This document shows positions 1-8,474 of a stretch of 64,000 nucleotides of DNA, in pieces. Numbering within the stretch: position 1 is the stretch's first letter; every line of letters begins with the position of its first letter. The notes beneath the pieces are model-generated. The model saw only the letters and a program-made list of their open reading frames with translations. It did no database searches and was not told the origin of the DNA. A program made the translations under genes and the position numbers. Source of the DNA: DASPRG01 sp963796125 (GTDB lineage: Bacteria > Nitrospirota > Thermodesulfovibrionia > Thermodesulfovibrionales > SM23-35); the NCBI GenBank assembly GCA_963796125.1, contig CAWCKM010000047.1:62001-126000 (forward strand), given 5' to 3'.

Positions 1-518
1 ATTGTTAATAGCAATGTGAACCCTGCAAAGCTGTTAAGCGTCTCTATAAAAGGAAGCCTGAACAGATAAAAACCGATGTCTTTGGACAATAAGGGGTCAT
101 TGATCCCCATAGCGAGACTGTTTTTAAAGAGCAGGAAGTCTTGCCATCTCAATGCGCCCCACTGCGCGGCAAAGGATGCCATAACAACACCGGCAATTAT
201 GGTCAGGGGCTTGATGATCTTTTCGATACCGCTTGCTTTAAATGGATTGATGACGCCTTCGATCACAGATATATCTGTCTGCGGGAAATTAGTCCTGTTT
301 GCGATGATTATATTCACCAGAACAAAGAACAAAAAGGCTATGCCGAAAGATAGACCCGTGCCGATTTTAGTAGAGAGTGTCTTAATAAAAACAGAAGTGT
401 ATCCTGTTTCTGTGAAAAAGAGCCAGTCGGAATATAAATTCAAAAGAGAAAATAAAAGTGGCAGTATTAAAAAAATAAACCCGAATAGGATTAAATTCCT
501 TGCTTTGCCTTTAGTCAT
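1..518 (-). CDS. UPF0182 family membrane protein, N-terminal part (cut by window edge)
   Basis: The reading frame is open from an ATG at 518 to the window edge, giving about 172 residues. A GGAGG ribosome site lies just upstream of the ATG. The translation starts MTKGKARNLILFG and shows a first hydrophobic helix, a YSDWLFFTETGY segment, a second long helix (GLSFGIAFLFFVLVNIII), a third (TIIAGVVMASFAAQWG) and a DIGFYLFRLPF motif. This layout of N-terminal membrane helices and the D-x-x-FYLF-LP motif is that of the UPF0182/COG1615 family, large inner-membrane proteins of unknown function usually near 900 residues. Only the N-terminal fifth is visible. No function can be given beyond membrane location. 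Confidence 0.8.
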   Translation of the reverse strand, partial: MTKGKARNLILFGFIFLILPLLFSLLNLYSDWLFFTETGYTSVFIKTLSTKIGTGLSFGIAFLFFVLVNIIIANRTNFPQTDISVIEGVINPFKASGIEKIIKPLTIIAGVVMASFAAQWGALRWQDFLLFKNSLAMGINDPLLSKDIGFYLFRLPFIETLNSFAGFTLLLT

Positions 519-625
519 TGCATCCTCCGTGTCCTTTATTTTATTACATCCTTATTCTATGATTCTCTCTTGAAATAGTCCAACCATTTACAAATATAGT
601 CAACATTTTCAGCTCCAATGTTGTG

Positions 626-1543
626 TCAGGAGGGACGTTTCCAGCGAAAGTGCCTGTCCAATTCCGATGTATATCTTTCTCCCACGGTTTCTTTATTTAA
701 TTTTATCCATTCTGTGAATTTTGTTTTACCATTCGGAGTTTGTCGGGATGTCAATTTGTTGAGCATAAGTCCTTTCAACTCATCTTTCGTTAAAAGAACA
801 TCATGTAAAAAAAGCCCGATGATTTTACCCAGAAATATTCCAACGTTAGGCCAAACATGGATAAACTTCACATCAGGGTTTAATATGGAAGCCATGACTT
901 GCAGCATCTCCTTGTAGGTAAAGGTCTCTGGGCCTATGGCGTCGAGTGTTTCCGATGTATTTTTCTTGGCACATTCGACCGCGAGCGAGGCTAAATCCTC
1001 CACAAAAACAGGCTGTACTTTATAATCTCCTGACCCAAAGATGGGAACAAATGGAAATTTACGAATAGTCCAGGCAATGTTGTTCACCAGGATATCTTCC
1101 TTTCCAAATACGAGGGTTGGCCTTATGATGCTATATGAAATACCCAATTCCTTTAACATTTTTTCTTGAAGGGCCTTTCCTCTGTAGTAGGGAAGTGCAT
1201 CCGATTCGGAGGGGTTCGTTACGCTGATATGTACAATCTTTCTAATTCCGGCCTTCCTGGCGCTTTCAAATAATATATTCGTGTTCCTCAAGGCTGTTTC
1301 AAACGACCATTTACCATAATTGAATCGAACCCAATAAGTATTAAATAAGGTATCACATCCTTTGAGTATGCTGATTAACAACTCAGGATTATCGAAGCTA
1401 TAAGGGTAAGCTTTTACATCGTTTCCAAACGGGTTTGGTTTGTCCGGGTGAGTTGTAATTGTTTTGACTCGCTTGCCTGAAGATATCAGTTTTCGTGTGA
1501 TATATTTCCCAATATAACCAAATGATCCTGTAACTACATCCAT
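626..1543 (-). CDS. NAD(P)-dependent epimerase/NmrA-like dehydratase
   Basis: Predicted soluble Rossmann-fold protein of about 305 residues. The N-terminus carries the nucleotide-binding glycine motif TGSFGYIGKYI, followed by a SISVTNPS-type strand and a YYRGKALQEKML stretch that supplies a possible catalytic Tyr-x3-Lys. This places it in the atypical short-chain dehydrogenase group (NmrA-like, complex I NDUFA9-like). The substrate is unknown. I start it at ATG 1543, immediately before the dinucleotide-binding strand. An in-frame TTG at 1567 adds eight residues, and neither start has a convincing ribosome site. It is divergent from glnS and stands alone. Confidence 0.75.
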   Translation of the reverse strand: MDVVTGSFGYIGKYITRKLISSGKRVKTITTHPDKPNPFGNDVKAYPYSFDNPELLISILKGCDTLFNTYWVRFNYGKWSFETALRNTNILFESARKAGIRKIVHISVTNPSESDALPYYRGKALQEKMLKELGISYSIIRPTLVFGKEDILVNNIAWTIRKFPFVPIFGSGDYKVQPVFVEDLASLAVECAKKNTSETLDAIGPETFTYKEMLQVMASILNPDVKFIHVWPNVGIFLGKIIGLFLHDVLLTKDELKGLMLNKLTSRQTPNGKTKFTEWIKLNKETVGERYTSELDRHFRWKRPS

Positions 1544-1621
1544 ATGAATTTTATCATACGTCTCCAATGAAATATTAACAAACTTTCTGCCAAAATGCCG
1601 GGTTGTGCTAAACTATTTCTT

Positions 1622-3319
1622 ATGAATGAAACTGGGTCTAAACCCTCTGACTTTATCAGAGAAATCATTAAAGAAGACCTGAAGAATAATAAGTACGATA
1701 GTCGTGTACATACGCGTTTTCCACCTGAGCCGAATGGTTATCTCCATATCGGACATGCAAAATCGATCTGTCTTAATTTTGGACTGGCTGCCGAATTTGG
1801 AGGCCTTTGCAACCTGCGATTTGATGACACCAACCCAACGAAGGAAGAAGTTGAATATGTGGAATCGATTAAGGAGGATGTGCGGTGGCTTGGATTCGAC
1901 TGGGATGAAAGGTTGTACTATGCATCAGACTATTTTGAACAGTTCTATCAGTCTGCAGTCCAGTTAATTAAAGATGGTAAAGCCTATGTTTGCGATTTGA
2001 GTGCAGAGGAGATAAGAGAATACCGTGGCACTTTAACTGAGCCGGGGAGGGAAAGCCCTTATCGCAATCGTTCAGTCGAAGAAAATCTGGAGTTCTTCAA
2101 ACGCATGAGGGCAGGAGAATTCTCAGAAGGTTCCAGAACACTGCGGGCGAAGATAGACATGGCATCGGGGAATATCAACATGCGTGATCCTGTCATGTAC
2201 CGCATTATGCATGCAGAACACCACAGGACGGGAAAGAAATGGTGTATCTATCCCATGTACGATTTTGCCCATTGTATTTCTGATTCCATAGAAAGGATTA
2301 CCCATTCAATCTGTACGCTGGAATTTGAAGACCATCGGCCATTATATGACTGGTTCCTTGATGAGTTAAAGGCATATCATCCCCAGCAGATAGAATTTGC
2401 CCGTCTCAACCTCAGCCATACTGTATTGAGCAAGCGGAAACTTATAGGATTGGTTGAAGGTGGCTATGTGAATGGATGGGATGATCCGCGGATGCCAACA
2501 ATAGCAGGATTTCGCAGGCGTGGCTATACGCCGGAATCAATAAGAAACTTTTGTGACCGCATCGGGGTTGCCAAGAGGGAGAGTCTGGTGGATATCGCTT
2601 TGCTGGAGCACTGTCTCCGTGAAGACCTGAATAAGAGGGCTCCACGTGTTATGGCTGTACTGTGCCCGCTTCGAGTAGTTATCGAGAATTATCCTGAAGA
2701 CAAGATTGAAGAGCTTGAGGCGATAAACAACCCTGAGGATCCTACGATGGGGACGAGAAAGGTTCCTTTCTCACGCGTGCTGTACATTGAACAGGACGAT
2801 TTTCGCGAATCTCCACCAAAACAATTTTTCCGTTTGGCTCCCGGACGTGAAGTACGCCTTCGCTACGCATATTTTATCAAATGTGTAAAAGTTGTTAAGG
2901 ATGAGCAAACTGGCGAAGTTATTGAACTGCATTGTACCTATGACCCTGCAACACGCGGCGGAGACGCTCCGGACGGGCGTAAGGTCAAAGCGACACTGCA
3001 CTGGGTATCTGCTTCCCACGCGCTAAAAGCTCAAGTGCGTTTATACGATCATTTATTTACAAAGGCAGATCCAGGCGATGAAGAAGAAGGTTTGGATTTC
3101 AAAGCTTATGTGAACCCTGACTCAGTGGAAATATTAAATTCATGCCGCACTGAGCCATGTCTGGCAGAGGCAGTGCCGGGAAGTCATTATCAGTTTGAGA
3201 GGCAGGGTTATTTCTGTGTTGATCCTGACTCGAAAGCTGATAATCTGGTGTTCAACAGAACAGTATCATTGCGTGATACATGGGCAAAGATCGAGAAGAG
3301 CGGAAAGGCTGAAAGATGA
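1622..3319 (+). CDS. glnS: glutaminyl-tRNA synthetase
   Basis: Class I aminoacyl-tRNA synthetase that charges tRNA-Gln with glutamine. The catalytic core is evident: the HIGH motif in PPEPNGYLHIGHAKS near residue 42, the RFDDTNP signature, and the KMSKS-equivalent HTVLSKRKL. The C-terminal half has the anticodon-binding beta-barrels (PGREVRLRYAYFIKC, FNRTVSLRDTWAK). At about 565 residues it matches the usual length near 550. An in-frame ATG at 1595 would add nine residues, but homology begins at MNETGSKPSDFIREI, so 1622 is preferred. No ribosome site is visible at either start; a TAAACT at 1609-1614 may be a -10 box very close to the ATG. The gene overlaps gpsA by ATGA. Confidence 0.95.
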   Translation: MNETGSKPSDFIREIIKEDLKNNKYDSRVHTRFPPEPNGYLHIGHAKSICLNFGLAAEFGGLCNLRFDDTNPTKEEVEYVESIKEDVRWLGFDWDERLYYASDYFEQFYQSAVQLIKDGKAYVCDLSAEEIREYRGTLTEPGRESPYRNRSVEENLEFFKRMRAGEFSEGSRTLRAKIDMASGNINMRDPVMYRIMHAEHHRTGKKWCIYPMYDFAHCISDSIERITHSICTLEFEDHRPLYDWFLDELKAYHPQQIEFARLNLSHTVLSKRKLIGLVEGGYVNGWDDPRMPTIAGFRRRGYTPESIRNFCDRIGVAKRESLVDIALLEHCLREDLNKRAPRVMAVLCPLRVVIENYPEDKIEELEAINNPEDPTMGTRKVPFSRVLYIEQDDFRESPPKQFFRLAPGREVRLRYAYFIKCVKVVKDEQTGEVIELHCTYDPATRGGDAPDGRKVKATLHWVSASHALKAQVRLYDHLFTKADPGDEEEGLDFKAYVNPDSVEILNSCRTEPCLAEAVPGSHYQFERQGYFCVDPDSKADNLVFNRTVSLRDTWAKIEKSGKAER

Positions 3320-4308
3320 GCCATATCGCTGTAATTGGCGCCGGAAGCTGGGGGACAACCCTTGCTCATCTCCTGTCTCATAAAGGTATAGAGGTTTCGC
3401 TCTGGGTCTTTGAAAAGGACCTTGCAGGGGAGATGGAAAGGACAAGAGAAAATAAAATCTACCTCCCGGGCGTCAGTCTTCCCGAAAATATAAGAATCTC
3501 TCATCGACTTGATGAGGTTTTAAAAAAGGCGCCATATGTCCTTAATGTTGTGCCATCACAGTTTGCCCGGTCTGTCTTTAAAGATTCTCTTCCCTTTATA
3601 TCGAAGGAGGCAATCATTATCAGTGCATCAAAGGGCATAGAAAGAGGGACACATAAAACAATTTCTTCGGTATTAAAAGAATTATCCGGACTACAGGTGG
3701 CCGTCCTTTCAGGCCCGAGTTTTGCCAGAGAAGTAGTTAAAAATTTACCTACTGCAGTTACCCTTGCTACAAAAGACAGTGGCACAGGGTTAAGGCTCCA
3801 GGAGATGTTTACTATAAACAATTTCAGGGTCTATACCCATGATGATGTCCTTGGTGTGGAGATCGGGGGATCCTTGAAAAATGTTATGGCTATAGCATCT
3901 GGAATTTCTGATGGCCTTGGCCTTGGACTGAATGCAAGGGCTTCACTTATAACAAGGGGTCTTGCTGAAATGACGAGGCTTGGCGTTACCATGGGTGCAA
4001 AAGAAAGGACTTTTTCAGGACTGAGCGGTCTGGGAGATCTTGTTCTCACGTGTACAGGTTCTCTCTCGAGAAATTATAGCCTAGGAATAAAACTTGGACA
4101 GGGCATGAAGCTTAAAGACATTCTTGAACGAACTGCAAGTGTTATAGAGGGAGTTGCAACTGCTGAATCAGCTTATGAACTATCAAGAGAATATGGGATT
4201 GAGATGCCCATTGTGGAACAGGTCTATAAGATTATTTATGAGGGGAAAGAATCTGCACGTGCTGTCAATGATTTAATGAGCCGTCCTTTGAAAACGGAGT
4301 TTTACTGA
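3316..4308 (+). CDS. gpsA: glycerol-3-phosphate dehydrogenase [NAD(P)+]
   Basis: Makes sn-glycerol 3-phosphate from dihydroxyacetone phosphate for phospholipid synthesis, in the cytoplasm. The N-terminal Rossmann motif IGAGSWGTTLA is at residues 7-17, followed by NVVPSQFARSV and the SGPSFAREV segment. The catalytic lysine lies in IGGSLKNVMAIASG, and the C-terminal domain has LGDLVLTCTG and RNYSLG. All of these are GpsA hallmarks, and 330 residues is the usual length. It is translationally coupled to glnS through the ATGA overlap at 3316-3319, so the two form one transcript. Confidence 0.96.
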   Translation: MSHIAVIGAGSWGTTLAHLLSHKGIEVSLWVFEKDLAGEMERTRENKIYLPGVSLPENIRISHRLDEVLKKAPYVLNVVPSQFARSVFKDSLPFISKEAIIISASKGIERGTHKTISSVLKELSGLQVAVLSGPSFAREVVKNLPTAVTLATKDSGTGLRLQEMFTINNFRVYTHDDVLGVEIGGSLKNVMAIASGISDGLGLGLNARASLITRGLAEMTRLGVTMGAKERTFSGLSGLGDLVLTCTGSLSRNYSLGIKLGQGMKLKDILERTASVIEGVATAESAYELSREYGIEMPIVEQVYKIIYEGKESARAVNDLMSRPLKTEFY

Positions 4309-4354
4309 TAGATATGTTATTAAATTTCAAAGATGTTAAGAGGTATTCAAGATT

Positions 4355-4456
4355 TTGGTTGTATTTTTTTGTCATGCCGGCTTGTCCGGCATCCTTCTTC
4401 AAAGAAAGATTCCCGACAAGCGGGAATGACAGACAACCATTGGAATAGAGGTCGCC
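4355..4456 (+). repeat. dispersed palindromic repeat, family A copy 1 (upstream of larB)
   Basis: A GTCATGCC arm at 4371 opens onto an inner CCGGC..GCCGG hairpin, and the right end is GCGGGAATGAC at 4420-4430. A nearly identical copy lies at 35664-35775, upstream of lptD. Identity extends on both sides, from TTGGTTGTAT on the left to GACAGACAACCA on the right. The larB start codon directly follows the repeat. It is probably a REP/MITE-like element. Confidence 0.8.
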
Positions 4457-5194
4457 ATGAATGAGGCACAAATCAAAGAGATTCTCAAGTCAATACAATC
4501 CGGCAAACTCAGCATAGATGTTGCACTGAGAAAATTAAAACACCTCCCCTATGAAGATCTCTCCTTTGCCAAGGTAGACCATCACAGGCATATCAGACAG
4601 GGAATTCCTGAAGTCATATTTGCGCAAGGGAAAAAAGTTGAGGAAGTTATTGCAATAGCGCGCTCACTGTATAAGAAAAGCAAAAAACTGTTAGTCACAA
4701 AAGCATCTCAGGAGATATATAGAAAAATAGGGATCAAAAAAGCTGTTTTCTATCCTGTATCAGGCGTGATATCAGCAGGAGGAGAAACAAAGAAAAAGGG
4801 TCACATTCTGATTCTTTCAGCAGGGACATCTGATATCCCTGTTGCAGAGGAGGCATCTGTTACAGCATCATTTCTTGGAAGCAGGGTGGAGAGCATCTAT
4901 GATGTTGGCGTGGCAGGAATTCACAGACTTCAGGAAGCCAGAAAGTCTATCGATTCAGCGCGGGTGCTTATTGTTGTTGCAGGGATGGAAGGCGCCCTCC
5001 CATCAGTTGTTGGCGGCCTTACTGACAAGCCGGTTATTGCTGTTCCGACATCGATTGGTTATGGCACAAGCTTTAGCGGTCTCACTGCCCTCTTTGCAAT
5101 GCTCAATTCCTGTGTGCCCGGTATTGCGGTGATGAATATAGACAATGGGTTCGGAGCCGGATGCATGGCACATAAGATAAATATTCTCGGTTGA
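4457..5194 (+). CDS. larB: nickel pincer cofactor biosynthesis protein LarB
   Basis: LarB carboxylates and hydrolyses nicotinic acid adenine dinucleotide in the first step of the nickel-pincer cofactor used by lactate racemase and related enzymes. The protein has the N-terminal LarB region (ILKSIQSGKLSIDVALRKL, FAKVDHHRHIRQGIPEVIFAQGK) and a C-terminal PurE-like domain (ILSAGTSDIPVAEEA, VAGMEGALPSVVGG, GYGTSFSGL, IDNGFGAGCMA). Its 245 residues match the family. No larC, larE or larA is in the window, so it may serve another LarA-like racemase elsewhere. Its ATG sits at the right end of repeat A. The thiamine promoter begins on its stop codon. Confidence 0.92.
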   Translation: MNEAQIKEILKSIQSGKLSIDVALRKLKHLPYEDLSFAKVDHHRHIRQGIPEVIFAQGKKVEEVIAIARSLYKKSKKLLVTKASQEIYRKIGIKKAVFYPVSGVISAGGETKKKGHILILSAGTSDIPVAEEASVTASFLGSRVESIYDVGVAGIHRLQEARKSIDSARVLIVVAGMEGALPSVVGGLTDKPVIAVPTSIGYGTSFSGLTALFAMLNSCVPGIAVMNIDNGFGAGCMAHKINILG

Positions 5195-5220
5195 CATTCC
5201 TTTGGAACCTTTACTATACT
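5191..5220 (+). promoter_or_regulatory. sigma-70-type promoter of the thiamine operon
   Basis: TTGACA at 5191-5196 and TATACT at 5215-5220 are separated by 18 bases. The predicted start of transcription, near 5227, coincides with the first base of the TPP riboswitch. The -35 box overlaps the last codons of larB. Confidence 0.8.
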
Positions 5221-5226
5221 GAAATT

Positions 5227-5318
5227 GCCCCTGGGGGAGGCTGAAAGGCCTGAGAGGACGCAACGTCGACCCCTTGAACCTGATCCGGATTATGCCGGCG
5301 TAGGGAATGGGATAACGG
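5227..5318 (+). promoter_or_regulatory. TPP (THI box) riboswitch
   Basis: The sequence shows the conserved THI-element blocks in order: GGGGGAGGCTGA, CCTGAGAGG, the CCCTTGAACCTGATC block, and GGATTATGCCGGCGTAGGGA. It lies directly after a good promoter and ahead of thiS-thiG-thiE-thiC-thiD. Binding of thiamine pyrophosphate is expected to reduce expression of the operon. An intrinsic terminator follows at once, so control is probably by transcription termination. Confidence 0.96.
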
Positions 5319-5319
5319 A

Positions 5320-5352
5320 CCGTATCCTTCAGGGATGCGGTTTTTTTGTTTT
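5320..5352 (+). terminator. intrinsic terminator of the TPP riboswitch expression platform
   Basis: A hairpin pairs CCGTATCC (5320-5327) with GGATGCGG (5333-5340) around a TTCAG loop, and is followed by TTTTTTTGTTTTT at 5341-5352. It lies between the aptamer and the thiS ATG at 5354, so it can switch off the operon when TPP is bound. Confidence 0.9.
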
Positions 5353-5353
5353 T

Positions 5354-5555
5354 ATGAGAATGATTGTTAATGGAGAAACTTTGGAGATGTCAAACGTGGA
5401 GACCCTTCAGGATCTCTTGAAGAAGCTCCAGGTTGATCCAGGGCGCGTTATTGTGGAAATAAACTTGTCTATTGTTAGAAAGTCCGAGTTCCCGACCTTT
5501 AAACTCCATGATGGGGATAAGGTTGAAATCGTGAATTTTGTTGGGAGGAGGATGA
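5354..5555 (+). CDS. thiS: sulfur carrier protein ThiS, with an apparent +1 frameshift at the C-terminus
   Basis: ThiS is the small ubiquitin-like protein whose C-terminal Gly-Gly is adenylated and thiocarboxylated to give sulfur to ThiG. The fold is recognisable: MRMIVNGETLEM, VETLQDLLKKLQVDP, VIVEINLSIVRKSEFP, DGDKVEIVNFVG. In the open frame the protein then reads VGRRMKMM and continues through repeat B to 5698 (115 residues), which lacks the essential Gly-Gly end. Skipping one G in the GGG at 5543-5545 gives FVGGG and a TGA at 5553-5555, the normal 66-residue ThiS. I therefore see a one-base insertion, by sequence error or mutation, rather than a real longer protein. Confidence 0.85.
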
Positions 5556-5559
5556 AGAT

Positions 5560-5691
5560 GATGGCAGGGGATCACTATGTCGCTCATTCTCGGGCTGAAT
5601 CGCCCTCCGAGGTTTTTGCCTCTTTATTTTTTAAAATATCCTATACGGACTATCGGCAAAAAAAGCCGCTCCATAATAATCCCCTGCCATC
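5560..5691. repeat. nested-hairpin element, family B copy 1 (between thiS and thiG)
   Basis: Perfect 13-bp terminal inverted repeats, GATGGCAGGGGAT at 5560-5572 and its complement at 5679-5691, enclose two inner stems. The first is CTCGGGC with GCCC-t-CCGAG, and the second pairs TTTTTGCC with GGCAAAAA. The conserved core words CGCTCATTCTCGG, CCTCCGAGG and TATCGGCAAAA recur in copy 2 at 63050-63179, where the stems have other bases but still pair. Confidence 0.85.
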
Positions 5692-5716
5692 AAGATAGAA
5701 AGAAGAAGGAGAAGGA

Positions 5717-6490
5717 ATGATGGATGATAAATTAATTATTAAAGGCATTGAATTTCAGTCAAGGCTCTGGGTGGGAACGGGTAAGTATAAAGACTTTGAG
5801 GAGACAAGGAGAGCTGTCGAGGCGTCAGGCACTGATGTGGTTACCGTTGCAGTAAGACGGGTAAATATCACAGACAGAAAATCAGAGAACCTGCTCGATT
5901 ACATTGATCCCAAGAAATACAAGATCCTGCCCAATACAGCAGGCTGTTATTCGGTAGAAGATGCACTCCGGTATTCAAGGCTTGCGCGGGAGGCTGGCAT
6001 TTCTGATCTTATCAAGCTTGAGGTGATCGGGGACGAAAAGACACTTTTCCCTGATGTTTGCGGGTTGTTGAAGGCAACAGAGATTCTTGCAAAGGAGGGT
6101 TTTATTGTCCTTCCTTATAGCAACGACGACCCTGTAACAGCAAAGAGGCTTGTTGATGCCGGTGCTGCTGCAGTGATGCCCCTCGGTGCACCTATTGGCT
6201 CCGGTCTTGGAATAAGGAATCCCTATAACATAAAAATTATCCTTGACACCGTCAATATTCCTGTTATTGTTGATGCTGGCGTGGGAACTGCATCCGATGC
6301 TACCATTGCGATGGAACTCGGCTGCGATGCTGTTCTTATTAACACTGGGATAGCAGGCGCTCAAGACCCTATTGCAATGGCAGAGGCAATGAAATATGCT
6401 GTTATTGCAGGAAGGTTGGCATATAAGTCGGGAAGAATCCCTAAAAAACTCTATGCGACTGCAAGCAGTCCGATAGAGGGAATGCTGTGA
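5717..6490 (+). CDS. thiG: thiazole synthase
   Basis: Forms the thiazole phosphate ring of thiamine from deoxyxylulose 5-phosphate, dehydroglycine and ThiS thiocarboxylate. Diagnostic stretches are SRLWVGTGKYKDFEETRRAVEA, DVVTVAVRRVN, LPNTAGCYSVEDA, the Schiff-base lysine region LIKLEVIGDEKTLFPD, PLGAPIGSGLGIRNP and VDAGVGTASDA. The 257-residue TIM barrel is the usual length. A GGAGAAGG ribosome site precedes ATG 5717. It follows thiS and element B, and its stop overlaps the thiE GTG start. Dehydroglycine would come from ThiH or ThiO, neither of which is in the window. Confidence 0.96.
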   Translation: MMDDKLIIKGIEFQSRLWVGTGKYKDFEETRRAVEASGTDVVTVAVRRVNITDRKSENLLDYIDPKKYKILPNTAGCYSVEDALRYSRLAREAGISDLIKLEVIGDEKTLFPDVCGLLKATEILAKEGFIVLPYSNDDPVTAKRLVDAGAAAVMPLGAPIGSGLGIRNPYNIKIILDTVNIPVIVDAGVGTASDATIAMELGCDAVLINTGIAGAQDPIAMAEAMKYAVIAGRLAYKSGRIPKKLYATASSPIEGML

Positions 6491-7191
6491 AGACAGTCAA
6501 CAGTCAACAGTCATCAGTCATCAGTCAAAGCAGAGAGCGAAGAGCGAAGAGCAAAGAGCAAAAGATAACGGCTGTTGACTTTAATCTTTATTTAATAACT
6601 GACCGGAGACTATTTACTGATCATTTTTCACTATTCACTGCTGTTGAGGAGGCTCTGAAGGGCGGGTTAGAGGCGGTGCAACTGCGAGAGAAGGATTTAG
6701 GGACAAGGGATTTACTGGACATGGCTTATAAGATGAGAGATTTAACGAAGATGTATAAAGCAGAACTTTTCATTAATGACAGGGTTGATATTGCGCTTGC
6801 TGTTGAAGCAGATGGTGTTCATCTCGGGAGAGAGAGTATACCCGCTTCTGCAGTGCGAAAAACTTTTCAGAATAAACTCAAAATTGCTGTATCAACTCAT
6901 ACCCTTGACGAGGCTCTTGAGGCAGAGAGGGGAGGTGCTGATTTTATCACTCTCGGCCCTGTCTATCATACTCCCTCTAAAATAAAATATGGAGAGCCAG
7001 TTGGTATTGAGACCCTGAGAAACATAAAGGCTAAAATCTCGATCCCCGTTTTTGCTATAGGGGGAATGAAATTAGATAACGTTGCAGAGGTGAAAGAGGC
7101 AGGTGCCTACGGTGTAGCATTGATCTCTGCAATTCTCACAGCAGAGCATGTCAAAGAAACAACAGAAGAATTTTTGAGGTTACTGAAATGA
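6487..7191 (+). CDS. thiE: thiamine phosphate synthase
   Basis: Joins hydroxymethylpyrimidine diphosphate and thiazole phosphate to thiamine phosphate. The TIM-barrel signatures are clear: LYLITDR, VEEALKGGLEAVQLREKDLGTRDLL, AELFINDRVDIALAVEADGVHLG, GADFITLGPVYHTPSK, IPVFAIGGM and YGVALISAIL. The GTG start at 6487 overlaps the thiG stop. The first 30 or so residues (VNSQQSSVISQSRERRAKSK) are translated from a period-7 tandem repeat and have no counterpart in the family, so they are either a tolerated insertion or the real start is further in. The gene overlaps thiC by ATGA. Confidence 0.93.
   Translation: MKTVNSQQSSVISQSRERRAKSKEQKITAVDFNLYLITDRRLFTDHFSLFTAVEEALKGGLEAVQLREKDLGTRDLLDMAYKMRDLTKMYKAELFINDRVDIALAVEADGVHLGRESIPASAVRKTFQNKLKIAVSTHTLDEALEAERGGADFITLGPVYHTPSKIKYGEPVGIETLRNIKAKISIPVFAIGGMKLDNVAEVKEAGAYGVALISAILTAEHVKETTEEFLRLLK
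6491..6566. repeat. period-7 tandem array inside the thiE 5' end
   Basis: Degenerate heptamers run head to tail: CAGTCAA, CAGTCAA, CAGTCAT, CAGTCAT, CAGTCAA, then GAGCGAA, GAGCGAA, GAGCAAA, GAGCAAA. Arrays with the same period occur elsewhere in the window, including inside trpE, lptD and nadB. Confidence 0.8.
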
Positions 7192-8474
7192 CGAGAATAG
7201 AATCGGCGAAAAGAGGAATCATTACAGAAGAGGTAAGGGCTGTTGCCCTCTCTGAGAATATATCACCCGAAAGGCTTGCTTCTGATATTGCAGAGGGAGT
7301 AACGGTAATCCCTATGAACGGCAGGCGCAGTATAAAGCCAATAGGCATAGGGAAAGGGCTGAAGACAAAGGTAAACGCGAATATAGGGACTTCGAAAGAC
7401 AGGGTTTCGCTTGATGAAGAAAAGGAGAAGCTTGATGTTCTTATTCAATACGGCGCTGACGCTGTTATGGACCTCTCAACAGGCGGGCCGATAAAAGAAC
7501 TGAGGCGATTACTCTTAGACAGAGCTACTGTTTCAGTCGGGACAGTTCCTGTCTATGAGGCTGCCATCAAGGGTGTAGAGACTCATGGCACAATAGCAAA
7601 GATGACCTCTGATGACCTCTTTGATGTTATAGAAGATCACGCAGAGGAAGGAGTCGACTTTGTTACTGTTCACTGTGGTCTGACGAGGAGAGCTGTTGAA
7701 AGATTACAGGGAGAAGGGAGAATCCTTGACATTGTAAGCCGCGGTGGCTCGTTTCTTCTCGAATGGATGATTTACAATGACAGAGAAAACCCTCTTTATG
7801 AACATTTTGACAGGCTCCTTGAGATTGCAAAAAGATATGATCTGACCCTGAGTCTCGGGGACGGGCTTCGTCCTGGCTGTCTTGAGGACGCAACTGACAG
7901 GAGCCAGCTCGAAGAACTCCTCACCATCGGAGAATTGAGAGACAAGGCTTTGGCTGAAGGGGTGCAGGTAATCATTGAAGGACCGGGTCATGTGCCTATA
8001 AACCAGGTCGAGTTGAATATAAAGATCCAGAAAGAGATCTGCAAAGGGGCGCCTTTTTATGTTCTGGGTCCCCTCGTAACAGATATAGCAATGGGATATG
8101 ATCATATTGCAGCAGCTATCGGTGGTGCTATTGCAGGTGCTGCAGGCGCTGATTTCCTCTGTTATGTTACACCAGCGGAACATATCAGACTTCCCAATAT
8201 CGAGGATGTGAAGGAAGGCCTCATTGCTTCCAGGATTGCCGCCCATGCAGCAGATATCGCAAAGGGTGTACCGGGTGCTATAGAGCTTGACAGGAAGATG
8301 GCACATTACAGAAAGACCCTTGACTGGAATGGTCAGATTTCCCTGAGCCTTGATCCTGAAAAGGTGCGCAAGTGGCGTGCAGAGGTCCCTCCTTCGGAGA
8401 GTGAAGTCTGTTCGATGTGCGGGGAGTTCTGTGCGATACGAATTGTTGAGAAGGCGCTGAAGAAAAGGAATTGA
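7188..8474 (+). CDS. thiC: phosphomethylpyrimidine synthase
   Basis: Radical SAM enzyme that rearranges aminoimidazole ribotide to hydroxymethylpyrimidine phosphate. Signatures include IGKGLKTKVNANIGTS, GADAVMDLSTGG, VGTVPVYEA, DFVTVHCGLT, SRGGSFLLEWM, LSLGDGLRPG, VIIEGPGHVP and YDHIAAAIGG. The [4Fe-4S] cysteines lie at the very C-terminus in CSMCGEFC (residues 408, 411 and 415), a CX2CX3C spacing typical of the shorter ThiC group rather than the CX2CX4C of Escherichia coli. At 428 residues it also has the short-form length, without the N-terminal domain. It overlaps thiE and thiD by four bases each. Confidence 0.96.
   Translation: MTRIESAKRGIITEEVRAVALSENISPERLASDIAEGVTVIPMNGRRSIKPIGIGKGLKTKVNANIGTSKDRVSLDEEKEKLDVLIQYGADAVMDLSTGGPIKELRRLLLDRATVSVGTVPVYEAAIKGVETHGTIAKMTSDDLFDVIEDHAEEGVDFVTVHCGLTRRAVERLQGEGRILDIVSRGGSFLLEWMIYNDRENPLYEHFDRLLEIAKRYDLTLSLGDGLRPGCLEDATDRSQLEELLTIGELRDKALAEGVQVIIEGPGHVPINQVELNIKIQKEICKGAPFYVLGPLVTDIAMGYDHIAAAIGGAIAGAAGADFLCYVTPAEHIRLPNIEDVKEGLIASRIAAHAADIAKGVPGAIELDRKMAHYRKTLDWNGQISLSLDPEKVRKWRAEVPPSESEVCSMCGEFCAIRIVEKALKKRN

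Noticed and set aside
618..917. 99-codon plus-strand frame
   Set aside because: Antisense shadow of the epimerase at 626-1543; no domain and no ribosome site.
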